Shown piece after piece: positions 18,017-26,294 of a DNA stretch of 64,000 nt. The position numbers and the translations under genes are program-made. The notes under the pieces were generated by a model, which searched no databases, was not told the DNA's origin, and saw nothing but the letters and a program-made list of their open reading frames with translations. The stretch is from Niastella sp. (lineage in GTDB: Bacteria > Bacteroidota > Bacteroidia > Chitinophagales > Chitinophagaceae), in NCBI GenBank assembly GCA_017744515.1, contig JAGIBF010000023.1, positions 20,208 to 84,207 of the forward strand, read 5' to 3'. Position 1 is the first letter of the stretch, and each line of letters opens with the position of its first letter.

Positions 18017-21000
18017 TTAGAATGTAACGTTCAATCCTAACACCCATGATTTCTGCTGGGGTGGTGTGAGGTAGGTGATGTTGGGGCTGAGGTTGCGGTC
18101 TGTGACGTTTTCAAAGTCACGCGCAATCTCCGGATCGCCTCCCGGGTATTTCGTGAATGTGAGCAGGTTCATGCCTGTCACAAATACGCGGGCTCCTTTT
18201 ACATGCAGCCTTGTAAGGAGTTTAGGATCGAAACGGTATCCCAGTGATACTTCTCTCAGGCGCAGGTAGGATGCATCGTAGAGGAACATCGTGCTGTTGT
18301 ATTGCCACTCACTGCTGAGACCATTATAGGTTCCAGTATTCATGGTGAGGCGTGGGAATTTGGTTACATCGCCAGGCTGTCTCCAATGATCTAACAGATC
18401 GCGGCGGATAACCCAATCGGTAACGATACCATCTTGTCTTTTGGCAGAGCCATCGTATATATTACCGCCAATGGTGAATGTCCACAAGCTGGTAAATTCA
18501 AATCCTTTCCAGGTGAGGTTGTGGTTCACGCCGCCGATAAAGTCGGGTACCACTGATCCTACGGGCATCCGGTTGTCGAGGCTGAATGTTTTGGTGAGCT
18601 TGCCTGTTTTGTCGTACCAGATGGGAAGGCCATCGTTGGGGTCTACTCCATAGTAACGTACGAGGTAGTTGGTGCCTACCGGATATCCCGTTACCACACG
18701 TGTATCGTTGCTACCACCGCCTGCTGCATCAGCGCTCAAACCACCGAGGCTGATGAGCTCGTTGTAGTTCTTGGCGATGTTACCGCCTACGCTGAAGGTG
18801 AGGTCTTTCTTGTTGACTACTTTAACATTCAGGCTCAGTTCAATACCCTGATTTAGTATCTCACTGCCTGGCACGTTGCGGAAGCTTGTACCGAAGCTCG
18901 TTGATGGAGAGATTGCCGTATTGAGTAACAGGTCGGTTGTTCTTTTGTGGTAGTAAGCCAGTTCACCCGTGATGCGGTTGTTCCAACCGGCAAATTCTAC
19001 TGCCACATCGGTATTTTGTGTTTCTTCCCAATGCAGGTCGGGTGTACCAACGTTGCCGGGATAGAGGGTCGGTGCTGTGTTGTACTGACCGCCGGCATAG
19101 TAGGTAAAGTAGTATTGGCCGGAAGGTATGTTCGAGTTACCTGTTAAACCGTAGCTGGCGCGCAGCTTCAGGAAGTTGATGAATGTAAGGTCTTTCATGA
19201 ATTCTTCCTGGCTGATCGTCCAGCCTGCAGATACTGAGGGGAATACACCATACTTTTTATCGGGACCGAATTTGGATGATCCATCACGACGTACTGAAGC
19301 CTGGAATGCATATCGCTCTTTATACACGTAATTGATCCGGCCGAACACACTGGCAAATGTTTCTGCATTAAAGGCTGGTGAGTTGAGTGGCGTGGTTGTT
19401 TGCTTGATAGAATCGAGTGCGTGTTCGTACAGGGCTTTATTTTTGTAGAAGGGCCTGTCGCTGTTCTTTTCTACATATACTCTGTTTATAAAGCTCTTTT
19501 CCTGAAACTCTGTACCTGCGAGGAAGGTGAAGCGGTTGTCGTCGTTCAGGTTCCAATTGTAGGTAGCAGTGGCTGAAGCAACCCAGTTCTTACCGCGATA
19601 GGGTGAACGTTTTGCGATGCCTGGTTTTGTGTTATCGTTGATCCAGTTGGATGATTCCCACTGATCGTCGATCCCGCTCAGGTAATCGTAAGATCCATTG
19701 ACGCGAACGTTCAGGCCTTTGATCACTTCATAATCGAGTGTGAGGCCACCGATCAAGCGATGGTCTGTATTGCGCCAGATCGTTTCGTTCATGCGGCGCA
19801 CCGGATTGGCACCACCGGTAAACCAGGTCTTGTCGTCATTGTATACCGGATAAATGGGGAGTGCTGTGCTCATTGCATCTCCGAGACCACCAGCCCAGGC
19901 TGCGGGTACCCGTTTGTTGATGCCCCGGTTGTAAGCTGCGCTAAGGGTAGCTTTGAATTTGGGGGTGATCGTGAAATCAAAATTCGTGCGTAGTCCCAAA
20001 CGTGTATAACTGTTGTTCTTCAGGTAGCTCTGGTTCTCGCTGTAGGTGGCGCCTACAAAACTTTTTACAAGTTTGTTGCCTTGTGTCATACTCAGGCTAT
20101 GCTCGTTGATGAAGCCCGTGCGGGTGAGTAAGTCCCACCAATCGGTGTTGTTCTTTTGGGCCTGTTCCCAGGTTACTCCACCTGGCAGAGGGGCTTTGCC
20201 TGTGTTGCCATCATTTTCCCAGGCTTCCTGACGTAGCTGGAGCCATTCGGAGCCGCTTACGAAATCAGGCCTGTTGGCGTATGTAGAGATACCGATCTTA
20301 TTGTTGTAGTTAAATGAAGGCTTACCGCTTTTACCACGTTTAGTGGTAATGAGGATAACGCCGTTGGAACCACGGCTACCATAAATACCGGCTGCAGCGG
20401 CATCTTTCAGTATTTCGATGGACTCAATATCGTTGGGGTTAAGGGAAGCCAGCGGGTTCTGGTTCATGCCTCCGCTGTTGGTACGCAGGAATGCGTCGGC
20501 AATAATTGGGATGCCATCTACCACGTAGAGCGGATCAGCTCCTGCACCGATCGAGGCAATACCCCGGATGCGGATGACTGAGCCGGAGCCAGCAAGGCCG
20601 CTGCCTTGTATGACCTGCACGCCGGGCGCCTTGCCCTGGAGTGCAGCTTCAAAGCTGGGTGCTGCTATGGTGGTGAGCTTTTCGCCGGCAACCTTGGCAA
20701 TGGCGCCTGTTACATCGCGGCGACGCTGGGTGCCGTAGCCAATGACCACTACCTCATTGAGGTTAGAAGGTGCTGCTTTGAGGGATATCAGGATTACGTC
20801 TGCTGCTACCGGCACGTCCTGTGTTTCGTAGCCAACTCCTGAAATGGTGAGGGTGGTTGTTGCGCCTGGAATGGTTAGGGTAAAACTGCCATCTGCTTTA
20901 GAGGAGGTTCCGGTTTTGGAACCTTTGGCAGTGACCGAGGCTCCGGGTACCGGTATGCCGTTGGTGGCATCGGTGATCTTACCGGTAACGGTTTTGCTTT

Positions 21001-21070
21001 GCGCCCAGGTGAATGCGGGTAAGCATAGCAGGATCGTGAGGATTCCCACAAGCGATCGTTTCGGCATCAT
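18017..21070 (-). CDS. SusC/RagA-family TonB-linked outer-membrane transporter (susC2)
   Basis: 1017 residues from the ATG at 21070 (MMPKRSLVGILTILLCLPAF, signal peptide ending at TWAQS). The upstream in-frame extension to 21148 would translate the promoter and is rejected. Domains in order: carboxypeptidase-regulatory-like (VTGKITDATNGIPVPGASVT), TonB-box-like LNEVVVIGYGTQRRRDVTGA, plug with the SusC signature (IESIEILKDAAAAGIYGSRG), and a barrel ending in SWVLGLNVTF. It is the first gene of a seven-gene starch operon with susD2, susE, the amylase and the Nudix regulator. Two perfect palindromes overlap its promoter. Confidence 0.95.
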   Translation of the reverse strand: MMPKRSLVGILTILLCLPAFTWAQSKTVTGKITDATNGIPVPGASVTAKGSKTGTSSKADGSFTLTIPGATTTLTISGVGYETQDVPVAADVILISLKAAPSNLNEVVVIGYGTQRRRDVTGAIAKVAGEKLTTIAAPSFEAALQGKAPGVQVIQGSGLAGSGSVIRIRGIASIGAGADPLYVVDGIPIIADAFLRTNSGGMNQNPLASLNPNDIESIEILKDAAAAGIYGSRGSNGVILITTKRGKSGKPSFNYNNKIGISTYANRPDFVSGSEWLQLRQEAWENDGNTGKAPLPGGVTWEQAQKNNTDWWDLLTRTGFINEHSLSMTQGNKLVKSFVGATYSENQSYLKNNSYTRLGLRTNFDFTITPKFKATLSAAYNRGINKRVPAAWAGGLGDAMSTALPIYPVYNDDKTWFTGGANPVRRMNETIWRNTDHRLIGGLTLDYEVIKGLNVRVNGSYDYLSGIDDQWESSNWINDNTKPGIAKRSPYRGKNWVASATATYNWNLNDDNRFTFLAGTEFQEKSFINRVYVEKNSDRPFYKNKALYEHALDSIKQTTTPLNSPAFNAETFASVFGRINYVYKERYAFQASVRRDGSSKFGPDKKYGVFPSVSAGWTISQEEFMKDLTFINFLKLRASYGLTGNSNIPSGQYYFTYYAGGQYNTAPTLYPGNVGTPDLHWEETQNTDVAVEFAGWNNRITGELAYYHKRTTDLLLNTAISPSTSFGTSFRNVPGSEILNQGIELSLNVKVVNKKDLTFSVGGNIAKNYNELISLGGLSADAAGGGSNDTRVVTGYPVGTNYLVRYYGVDPNDGLPIWYDKTGKLTKTFSLDNRMPVGSVVPDFIGGVNHNLTWKGFEFTSLWTFTIGGNIYDGSAKRQDGIVTDWVIRRDLLDHWRQPGDVTKFPRLTMNTGTYNGLSSEWQYNSTMFLYDASYLRLREVSLGYRFDPKLLTRLHVKGARVFVTGMNLLTFTKYPGGDPEIARDFENVTDRNLSPNITYLTPPQQKSWVLGLNVTF

Positions 21071-21100
21071 AAAACAAGCTTCGTTTAGGTGTATTAATAA

Positions 21101-21117
21101 TGTGTATCTGCTACACA
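21101..21117 (-). promoter_or_regulatory. Putative operator at susC2, site A
   Basis: Perfect palindrome TGTGTA-N5-TACACA (N5 is TCTGC). It overlaps the downstream end of the -7 element (21116-21123) and should cover the transcription start, a position suited to repression. Its centre is 24 bp from the centre of site B. Confidence 0.65.
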
Positions 21118-21149
21118 AATATAATGTGTAAAGCATACACACTAACAAA
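21116..21149 (-). promoter_or_regulatory. susC2 promoter
   Basis: On the minus strand, TTTG (-33 type, 21146-21149), a 22-nt spacer and TATATTTG (21116-21123), an exact match to the Bacteroidota -7 consensus TAnnTTTG. The predicted start is about 40 nt before the ATG at 21070. Confidence 0.65.
21125..21141 (-). promoter_or_regulatory. Putative operator at susC2, site B
   Basis: A second perfect palindrome TGTGTA-N5-TACACA (N5 is AAGCA). It lies wholly within the spacer between the -33 and -7 elements, so a bound dimer would block RNA polymerase. Confidence 0.65.
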
Positions 21150-21407
21150 TGTTTTTTAGATTTCCTGAAGATTTTAATCTGTCTGAACCAAGATTTATGG
21201 GATTTGGTGGATTGGAGGAATCAAAAAAGGGTCAATTCAACTCAAAGATTTCCGGTGTTTTTACAGGTTTTTATAGAGATGTTTTGTATATTTAAATTGA
21301 ATGAATTATAGGTCTTTATATCACTCTTTTACTTGTTTTCGGGCAGGTACCGACCATCCTCTTTCGGGTCTTTTTCCACGTCCTGCCTACGTTTGAGTCT
21401 CCTTCTC

Positions 21408-21451
21408 TTACTATTGTCTTGCTATTAGCTTGCTACCGGTCTGGTACTGGC
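21408..21451. repeat. Degenerate array with 11-bp period
   Basis: Four units in register: TTACTATTGTC, TTGCTATTAGC, TTGCTACCGGT, CTGGTACTGGC. The first two are close matches and the others decay. The only array with this period that I noticed in the window. Confidence 0.5.
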
Positions 21452-21517
21452 ATGGTTGCAGCCGCCTTGATCCTGGGAGGATCCGGGGAGGAACCTGCGA
21501 GTATCCGGGAACGGGGG

Positions 21518-21556
21518 TAAAAGATAAAGAGCAGCCCGTTCCACCGTAGCTGCTCT
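21518..21556 (-). terminator. msrB terminator
   Basis: 8-bp stem (AGAGCAGC at 21528-21535 with GCTGCTCT at 21549-21556), followed on the minus strand by the T-rich tract TTTATCTTTT. It lies about 80 nt past the msrB stop. Confidence 0.7.
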
Positions 21557-21605
21557 CTTCTGCTTATTTGTTGTTGTATACTTAAGCTGCCTTATAAGTC
21601 GACAC

Positions 21606-21628
21606 CCTTCGACAGGCTCAGGGTGACA
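21606..21628 (-). repeat. 23-bp post-stop element, copy 3
   Basis: Plus-strand reading CCTTCGACAGGCTCAG then GGTGACA, ending 7 nt before the msrB stop codon at 21636. Confidence 0.85.
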
Positions 21629-21635
21629 AAAAGCT

Positions 21636-22235
21636 TTACTCGCTTTTCTTTGTTTTGTCTTTGTGGTCCTGGTTGTATTTGGTTTCGGCTTCTTTGGCTT
21701 TTTCGAAGTCGAGTACTACGCCGTTGATGCAATAGCGGAGTCCTGTTGGGGGCGGGCCGTCTTCAAATACGTGACCGAGGTGGGCTTTGCAGCGTCCGCA
21801 TTCTACTTCTGTACGGCTCATTCCGTGGGAATTGTCGGGCAGGTAGATGATGCTGGTTTTGCTGATGGGGGCATAGAAGCTTGGCCAACCGCAGCCGCTT
21901 TCGAACTTGGTGTCGCTCTTGAAGAGGGCATTTCCGCAGGCTGCGCAATAGTAGGTGCCCACTTCTTTAGAGTGTTCGAAGACGCTGGTGCCTGGGCGCT
22001 CAGTACCTTTCATCCGGGCAATGTAATAGACTTCGGGATCGAGGGCTTTTTTCCATTCTTCTTCGCTCAGATTGACCTTGGAGGTGTCTGTACGTGAATA
22101 GACGGGGTTGGTGCTGTCTTTTTTTGTGCTATTCATAACTGTTTTTTTCTGGTTGTTGGTAGACTGGGAGTAGGTGCATTGCTGCAAAAGGCTGGCCAGT
22201 ATCAGGACGGTTATATATTGAATTTTCTGTTTCAT
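21636..22235 (-). CDS. msrB: Exported peptide-methionine (R)-S-oxide reductase
   Basis: 199 residues. The first 20 or so are a hydrophobic export signal (possibly lipoprotein, Cys20, but Gln precedes it). The MsrB domain spans about 55-180. Zinc ligands are Cys97/Cys100 (CAACGN) and Cys146/Cys149 (CGRCK), the substrate motif is CGWPSFY (115-121), and HLGHVFEDGPPPTGLRYCIN carries the catalytic Cys169. It reduces methionine-R-sulfoxide in proteins, here outside the cytoplasm, as an oxidative repair enzyme. It is a single gene with its own -7 element (TAAATTTG at 22251-22258) and a terminator. The lysine-rich tail is not part of the domain. Confidence 0.95.
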   Translation of the reverse strand: MKQKIQYITVLILASLLQQCTYSQSTNNQKKTVMNSTKKDSTNPVYSRTDTSKVNLSEEEWKKALDPEVYYIARMKGTERPGTSVFEHSKEVGTYYCAACGNALFKSDTKFESGCGWPSFYAPISKTSIIYLPDNSHGMSRTEVECGRCKAHLGHVFEDGPPPTGLRYCINGVVLDFEKAKEAETKYNQDHKDKTKKSE

Positions 22236-22250
22236 CTGTATGATTTATAA

Positions 22251-22258
22251 CAAATTTA
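22251..22258 (-). promoter_or_regulatory. msrB -7 promoter element
   Basis: TAAATTTG on the minus strand matches TAnnTTTG and lies 15 bp upstream of the msrB ATG. I saw no clear -33 TTTG at the usual distance. Confidence 0.45.
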
Positions 22259-22402
22259 CGTAGTAAGGGTTCGTTGTGGTTGCCCTACAGGCCGCGGCCA
22301 GCGTAACTTAACATTTTCTTTTCTACAAAGGATCGCTGCGTTTCCTCACCATTTTTTAATTAGAAACCGAGGATTGTTAAAGGATTTTTAAGGGTGTTCC
22401 TT

Positions 22403-22410
22403 TATTTTTG
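22403..22410 (+). promoter_or_regulatory. adk -7 promoter element
   Basis: TATTTTTG matches TAnnTTTG and ends 26 nt before the adk ATG, giving a leader of about 20 nt. The -33 region is AT-rich without an exact TTTG. Confidence 0.5.
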
Positions 22411-22436
22411 CTCCTTCATCAAGTGAAGTAAGTACC

Positions 22437-23018
22437 ATGTTCAACCTGATTTTATTTGGCCCTCCCGGCAGCGGCAAGGGAACTCAATCTGAGAAACTTA
22501 TTGATAAGTATGGCCTGATCCATCTTTCTACCGGCAACCTGCTGCGGGAAGAGATTGCTAATCAGACCAAACTGGGCTTGGAAGCTAAAAGCTTTATGGA
22601 CAAAGGACAGCTGGTTCCTGATGCTGTTGTGATCGGGATGATCGGTTCTGCACTGGATACGAACCCGCACGCCAAGGGTTTCCTGTTTGATGGTTTTCCC
22701 CGTACGGTAGCTCAGGCGGAAGCGCTGGACAACCTGTTGACTGGCAAGGCTTCTGAAATTGCCATTGTGCTGGCGCTGGAAGTGGACCGCGAAGAGCTGG
22801 TAGCCCGCCTGCTGAACCGTGGCAAAAGCTCTGGCCGCAGTGATGATACTGATGAGAATGTTATCCGCGCCAGGCTGGTAGAGTATGAAAACAAGACTGC
22901 GCCTGTAGCTGGTTATTATGCGCAAGCCGGTAAGGTTGTGTATGTTAAGGGCGTGGGCAGCATCGACGAGATCTTCCATTCTCTGTGCAGGCAAATTGAG
23001 GCCCGCCAGCTGGTGTAA
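22437..23018 (+). CDS. adk: Adenylate kinase
   Basis: 193 residues. P-loop GPPGSGKGT at residues 8-16, the AMP-binding helix with STGNLLREE, the DGFPRTVAQAEAL motif near residue 84, and the arginine-rich segment RLLNRGKSSGRSDDTDENVI followed by RARLVEYENKT. The lid region is short, as in the 190-residue class of adenylate kinases, which lack the extended zinc-type lid. It interconverts ATP, AMP and ADP in the cytoplasm and is essential in most bacteria. It stands alone between convergent and divergent neighbours and has its own promoter element and a strong terminator. Confidence 0.96.
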   Translation: MFNLILFGPPGSGKGTQSEKLIDKYGLIHLSTGNLLREEIANQTKLGLEAKSFMDKGQLVPDAVVIGMIGSALDTNPHAKGFLFDGFPRTVAQAEALDNLLTGKASEIAIVLALEVDREELVARLLNRGKSSGRSDDTDENVIRARLVEYENKTAPVAGYYAQAGKVVYVKGVGSIDEIFHSLCRQIEARQLV

Positions 23019-23041
23019 TATATTCTGCGTTTACATTTTAA

Positions 23042-23090
23042 AGACCTGACAGGTTGGTTTGCAACGCAAACAAAACCTGTCAGGTCTCTT
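23042..23090 (+). terminator. adk terminator
   Basis: Perfect 14-bp stem (AGACCTGACAGGTT at 23042-23055 with AACCTGTCAGGTCT at 23074-23087), then a T-rich run (CTTTGCTTTT). An A-rich left flank suggests it may also work for the opposite strand. Confidence 0.8.
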
Positions 23091-23100
23091 TGCTTTTGCC

Positions 23101-23137
23101 GAAGGGTGAGCCGCCCTTTGAGGGCGACCCACCCTTC
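23101..23137. repeat. GGTGAGCCG hairpin, copy at 23.1 kb
   Basis: 16-bp arms (23101-23116 starting GAAGGGTGAGCCG, 23122-23137 ending CGACCCACCCTTC) with one mismatch and a 5-nt loop. Related hairpins are at 35801, 41309 and 44930. It lies between the convergent adk and esterase genes. Confidence 0.75.
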
Positions 23138-23143
23138 GACGAG

Positions 23144-23166
23144 GCTTCGACAAGCTCAGTCTGACA
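23144..23166 (-). repeat. 23-bp post-stop element, copy 4
   Basis: Plus-strand reading GCTTCGACAAGCTCAG then TCTGACA, ending 7 nt before the stop of the minus-strand esterase gene (23174). Confidence 0.85.
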
Positions 23167-23173
23167 CTATTCT

Positions 23174-24880
23174 TTAGTACCTCCAGCTATTCAGGTCTGC
23201 GTTGGCAGGGGCACGTTTTTTCATTTCTTCTGCCCATTTGGTGATGAACATCGAATGGTATCGCAGGCGTGAAATGTAGTTGGGCTGGGTATGATCGCCG
23301 TTCCAGCAATGTTCGGCGCGATCACCGTAATCTACTTCTCCGTCATAGGTTGGGTTGTCGAGTGCTTTGAGCATTTCTTCGGTGAGGTACACCGCGTTGT
23401 TGAGGTAGTAGTTGTCCATGTCGCCGCAATAGATGTGTACTTTCCCTTTTAGTTTGCTGCCAATTTTTGCCCAGTCTCTTTTCATAATCCAGGAAAGATC
23501 GAAGTGCTCTTTCCAATAAGCTGCCACTGTGCTGTCGATAGCACCTGTACGTTTGTTCCAAATTGGTTTTGGGTATCCATCGGCTCCTACCGGTGAATAG
23601 ACTGCTTCCCAGATGTCGAACTGTTGTCCGCTACGGGTTTTGGTGCCGAGGGTGAGTTCCCTGTAGTTCATCTCCTGCAGGGTAGTACTTACATGGCCCA
23701 GGTAATTGCGCATGCCGGGACGTGGTGTTTTTTTGTAGTCGCTTTCGAGGTAGTAGGCGTTCTTGTCTTTGTAGAGGTCGACTACCGTGTATGCCCTAAA
23801 GTCGATTGGGTCGGGGCAGGCGGCATAGCAGCCGTTGTACTCATCGGGATAAAAGACTTGTGCTGCCAATACTTCCCATCCTCCTGTGCTTCCGCCGTAC
23901 ATGAAGCGGGCCCATCCCTGCCCGACGCCTCTGAATCGTCTTTCTATTTCGGGTATCAACTCATAGGTGATGGCATCGCCATAGGGGCCGATGTTGGCGC
24001 TGTTGACTGCGTAGGAGTCGTCGTAATATGGATTGGCGTGTTGTATTTCGATAGCAATGACGCGTGGGAAGCCGGGGCCTGTCCACTGTTTGTAAAAGTT
24101 GTAGGCTTCTTGTTGTACAATCTTATTGTAGCCTGTCAGTTTAAAGCGCTCTATGTAATCCGGCTTGAGGGCTGTATCGGGCGGCATGGTACGAAAGCCG
24201 CTGAAGTTGGCCGGGAAGTGCCCATGAAAGATTGCCAACGGATATTTTACTTCCGGATGTGTATCCCATCCTTCGGGTAATAATATATGTGCACCGAGAT
24301 ACATCGGGCGTCCCCAAAACTCCGTGAGTAGTTTGCTTTGTATTTTGATGTGCTTAATATATTTGGTGTCTTCGGGTTCTTTGATGGGTGGTATCTCTTC
24401 GGTGAGCTCTATGCGTATGATATTTTTCAGCCGTGGATCTACTCTTATTTTAACGGGCTTTGAATACAGGTTGCCGGGGGCCTGGTTCCATTGTTGGCCT
24501 TCGCCGCGGTCCATCGGCAGCTTCACTACATGTCCATCTTTTCGGTGAAAGGTTTCATACTTATGGAGCAATGCCTGTACATAATATTCGCCGGGCGGCA
24601 CTTGTGCGAGGCTTTGTATAGGGTATCCAAATGCTGTAGCTGTTATTGTTTTCGACTCACCGGTTTTCCAATTCTCTACATCTATACCAAATGCCAATTG
24701 TGTTTGTGGGCCATCTGCTATCTGCATGCGTGGCTCTGCGCGGTTGTTGTTGGAGAGTAGTAATAACAAGCGGCCATCCAATGGCTGGTTGCCGTATTTA
24801 GCAGCGTATGTTATGAGTACCGGCTGTTGTGCTACGGCATGATTGCTAATGAAAAGTAGCGTTAGTAAGATATATCTCAT
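23174..24880 (-). CDS. Exported putative esterase (alpha/beta hydrolase)
   Basis: 568 residues with a signal peptide ending at HAVAQQ. The N-terminal 170 residues look like a beta-rich domain (QPLDGRLLLLLSNNNRAEPR ...). The C-terminal part has an esterase-D/enterochelin-esterase style hydrolase fold: LAIFHGHFPANFSG, VIAIEIQHANPYYDDSYAVN, then ARFMYGGSTGGWEVLA with the probable nucleophile Ser near residue 330, and HCWNGDHTQPNYISRLRYH near the end with candidate catalytic His residues. The natural ester substrate is unknown. No lipobox or T9SS domain, so periplasmic is likely. It is a single transcription unit. Confidence 0.75.
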   Translation of the reverse strand: MRYILLTLLFISNHAVAQQPVLITYAAKYGNQPLDGRLLLLLSNNNRAEPRMQIADGPQTQLAFGIDVENWKTGESKTITATAFGYPIQSLAQVPPGEYYVQALLHKYETFHRKDGHVVKLPMDRGEGQQWNQAPGNLYSKPVKIRVDPRLKNIIRIELTEEIPPIKEPEDTKYIKHIKIQSKLLTEFWGRPMYLGAHILLPEGWDTHPEVKYPLAIFHGHFPANFSGFRTMPPDTALKPDYIERFKLTGYNKIVQQEAYNFYKQWTGPGFPRVIAIEIQHANPYYDDSYAVNSANIGPYGDAITYELIPEIERRFRGVGQGWARFMYGGSTGGWEVLAAQVFYPDEYNGCYAACPDPIDFRAYTVVDLYKDKNAYYLESDYKKTPRPGMRNYLGHVSTTLQEMNYRELTLGTKTRSGQQFDIWEAVYSPVGADGYPKPIWNKRTGAIDSTVAAYWKEHFDLSWIMKRDWAKIGSKLKGKVHIYCGDMDNYYLNNAVYLTEEMLKALDNPTYDGEVDYGDRAEHCWNGDHTQPNYISRLRYHSMFITKWAEEMKKRAPANADLNSWRY

Positions 24881-25141
24881 GGGAGTTTATTTTGGCTGCT
24901 AAAAGATACTTATAAAAAGGGATAAAAAAGTAGCGTTACCTACGGCGCCGCATTGAACTGCGAAGCATGTTTCTACAAAGCTATTGCACCTAACGGCGCA
25001 AAAAACACCCAGCAATACGACGTCTTAACTAAATGAATCAGAATGGCCAATTCACCTTTTTTGGCTTTAACAATGCTTTTGTAAACGCGGAGGCTTGTTT
25101 GTGATCTATTACTGTATAAAACAAAACGGAGGAAACAAGTT

Positions 25142-25588
25142 ATGAAAAAGATTTTTACACTCGCCGCGATCATGATTAGTCTTAGTGTTGCTTCATTTGC
25201 TGCTGATCGTCCGAAGAAAGGAAAGATCTCAGTGACCAGCAATAGCCCATCTACCATCTTTGTGAAAATCGATGGTCAACGTTATAATGTGGATCGCAAT
25301 GAATTTGTGTTGAACAGTATCAAGCCGGGTAATCACCGCGTTGAGATCTACCGCATGGAGCGCAGGGGTTTATTCGGAGCGATGAAGACTACCATGATCT
25401 ACAACAGTTTTGTGATGGTTGCTCCTGATCAACTGGTGAACCTGAATGTGAACCGTTATGGTAGCGTGGCTGTAAGAAAGTCTGGTTTTGATCCTTATGA
25501 CCGGGATGACAAATGGGGCCGTGACAGGGACAATGATCATGACTATGGCCGCCGGGATGATGACCGTGGCCGTGGTAACAAGTGGTAA
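25142..25588 (+). CDS. Exported small protein with Arg/Asp-rich tail
   Basis: 148 residues with a clear signal peptide (MKKIFTLAAIMISLSVASFA) and an unusually good purine-rich ribosome site (GGAGGAAACAAG) just before the ATG. The middle (GKISVTSNSPSTIFVKIDGQ ... LNSIKPGNHRVEIYRMERRG) resembles a PEGA-like or surface-binding beta domain. The last 30 residues are almost only Asp, Arg, Gly and His (DDKWGRDRDNDHDYGRRDDD), a low-complexity, probably disordered, highly charged tail. Function is unknown; ion or polyanion binding is only a guess. Weak terminator after it. Confidence 0.8.
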   Translation: MKKIFTLAAIMISLSVASFAADRPKKGKISVTSNSPSTIFVKIDGQRYNVDRNEFVLNSIKPGNHRVEIYRMERRGLFGAMKTTMIYNSFVMVAPDQLVNLNVNRYGSVAVRKSGFDPYDRDDKWGRDRDNDHDYGRRDDDRGRGNKW

Positions 25589-25610
25589 TGATTCAGTTGT
25601 TTGATAAATT

Positions 25611-25640
25611 GAAAGCCTTCCAGCAATGGGGGGCTTTTCG
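25611..25640 (+). terminator. Weak terminator after the Arg/Asp-rich protein
   Basis: Stem GAAAGCC (25611-25617) with GGCTTTTC (25632-25639), loop of 14 nt, short T-rich end. Confidence 0.5.
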
Positions 25641-25645
25641 TTTAG

Positions 25646-25677
25646 TTGATATGTTGAAAGGTTAATAGGTTGATAAG
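25646..25677. repeat. Octad array, unit TTGATAGG, copy 2
   Basis: Four 8-bp units in register: TTGATATG, TTGAAAGG, TTAATAGG, TTGATAAG. Located in the convergent gap between the Arg/Asp-rich protein and the 152-residue protein. Confidence 0.75.
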
Positions 25678-25748
25678 GCACTCTTGCTGTACTAGCGTTA
25701 TGGGGCTAAGAGCTGCAAGCCTCGCAGAGCGGAACAAAGCTTTTCTGT

Positions 25749-26207
25749 TTAGTATACGGCGCCGTAATCGGCTTTTACTTCGATGGTGGTGTATTTGCCT
25801 TTTTCTACTGCAACGGGGGCGATGTTGTTTTTGTCATCAAAAATATTGGCGTAGTACAGGTCGTCTTTTTTGACAAAGAGGGAGTATTGTCCCGGGGGTA
25901 GTTTTATTTTAAAGTTCCCCTTTCTGTCGGCCTTTACTTCTTTCACGAGTTTTGTGCTGATGGTGGTATAAAATGACCCTTCGGTGGCTCGTTTTACCTG
26001 GCTGATGTTGGTCAATTCGTAGATATATAGGGTGGTTTGGAATGGTTGGGGTTGGGTGGATGGTTCGCCCGGGGCGGGCATCTGATTACCCATTACCCGG
26101 TAAATTTTGCCCTTTATTCCCTCCTTTTTGCAGAAAATTCCCGTATATGAACTGAGGAGTATGACGAGCGGTAAGAATAACAGTGGTTTTACAAGCTTTT
26201 TTCGCAT
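25749..26207 (-). CDS. Exported protein with carboxypeptidase-regulatory-like domain
   Basis: 152 residues. An N-terminal hydrophobic stretch (VKPLLFLPLVILLSSYTGIF) acts as signal or anchor, with Cys26 shortly after it. The body reads as one beta-sandwich: GIKGKIYRVMGNQMPAPGEP ... LVKEVKADRKGNFKIKLPPG QYSLFVKKDDLYYANIFD. The pattern of an added KADRKGNFKIKLPPGQYSLF segment is typical of carboxypeptidase-regulatory or SpaA-like domains in Bacteroidota. No enzymatic residues. Function is unknown. It is transcribed away from the subtilase with 87 bp between the two starts. Confidence 0.75.
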   Translation of the reverse strand: MRKKLVKPLLFLPLVILLSSYTGIFCKKEGIKGKIYRVMGNQMPAPGEPSTQPQPFQTTLYIYELTNISQVKRATEGSFYTTISTKLVKEVKADRKGNFKIKLPPGQYSLFVKKDDLYYANIFDDKNNIAPVAVEKGKYTTIEVKADYGAVY

Positions 26208-26294
26208 TTTCGGAAGGTTTATGACTAAATTTAAGTTGCTTTTAGCAACCAGGATTTCTAAAATATCGTTTTTTAATTAACCGCAAAAAACTTT

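Larger units (their letters stand above)
21071..21635. other. 565-bp gap between susC2 and msrB
   Basis: Contains the susC2 promoter and two palindromes (21101-21149), an 11-bp-period degenerate array (21408-21451), a GC-rich stretch with no obvious role (21452-21515), an msrB terminator hairpin (21518-21556) and a post-stop element (21606-21628). I found no coding sequence or tRNA. Confidence 0.65.

Noticed and set aside
21380..21530. A GC-rich stretch that might have been a tRNA or small RNA.
   Set aside because: No cloverleaf, no T-loop GTTCRANNC motif and no CCA-type end; it is explained in part by the 11-bp array and the terminator.
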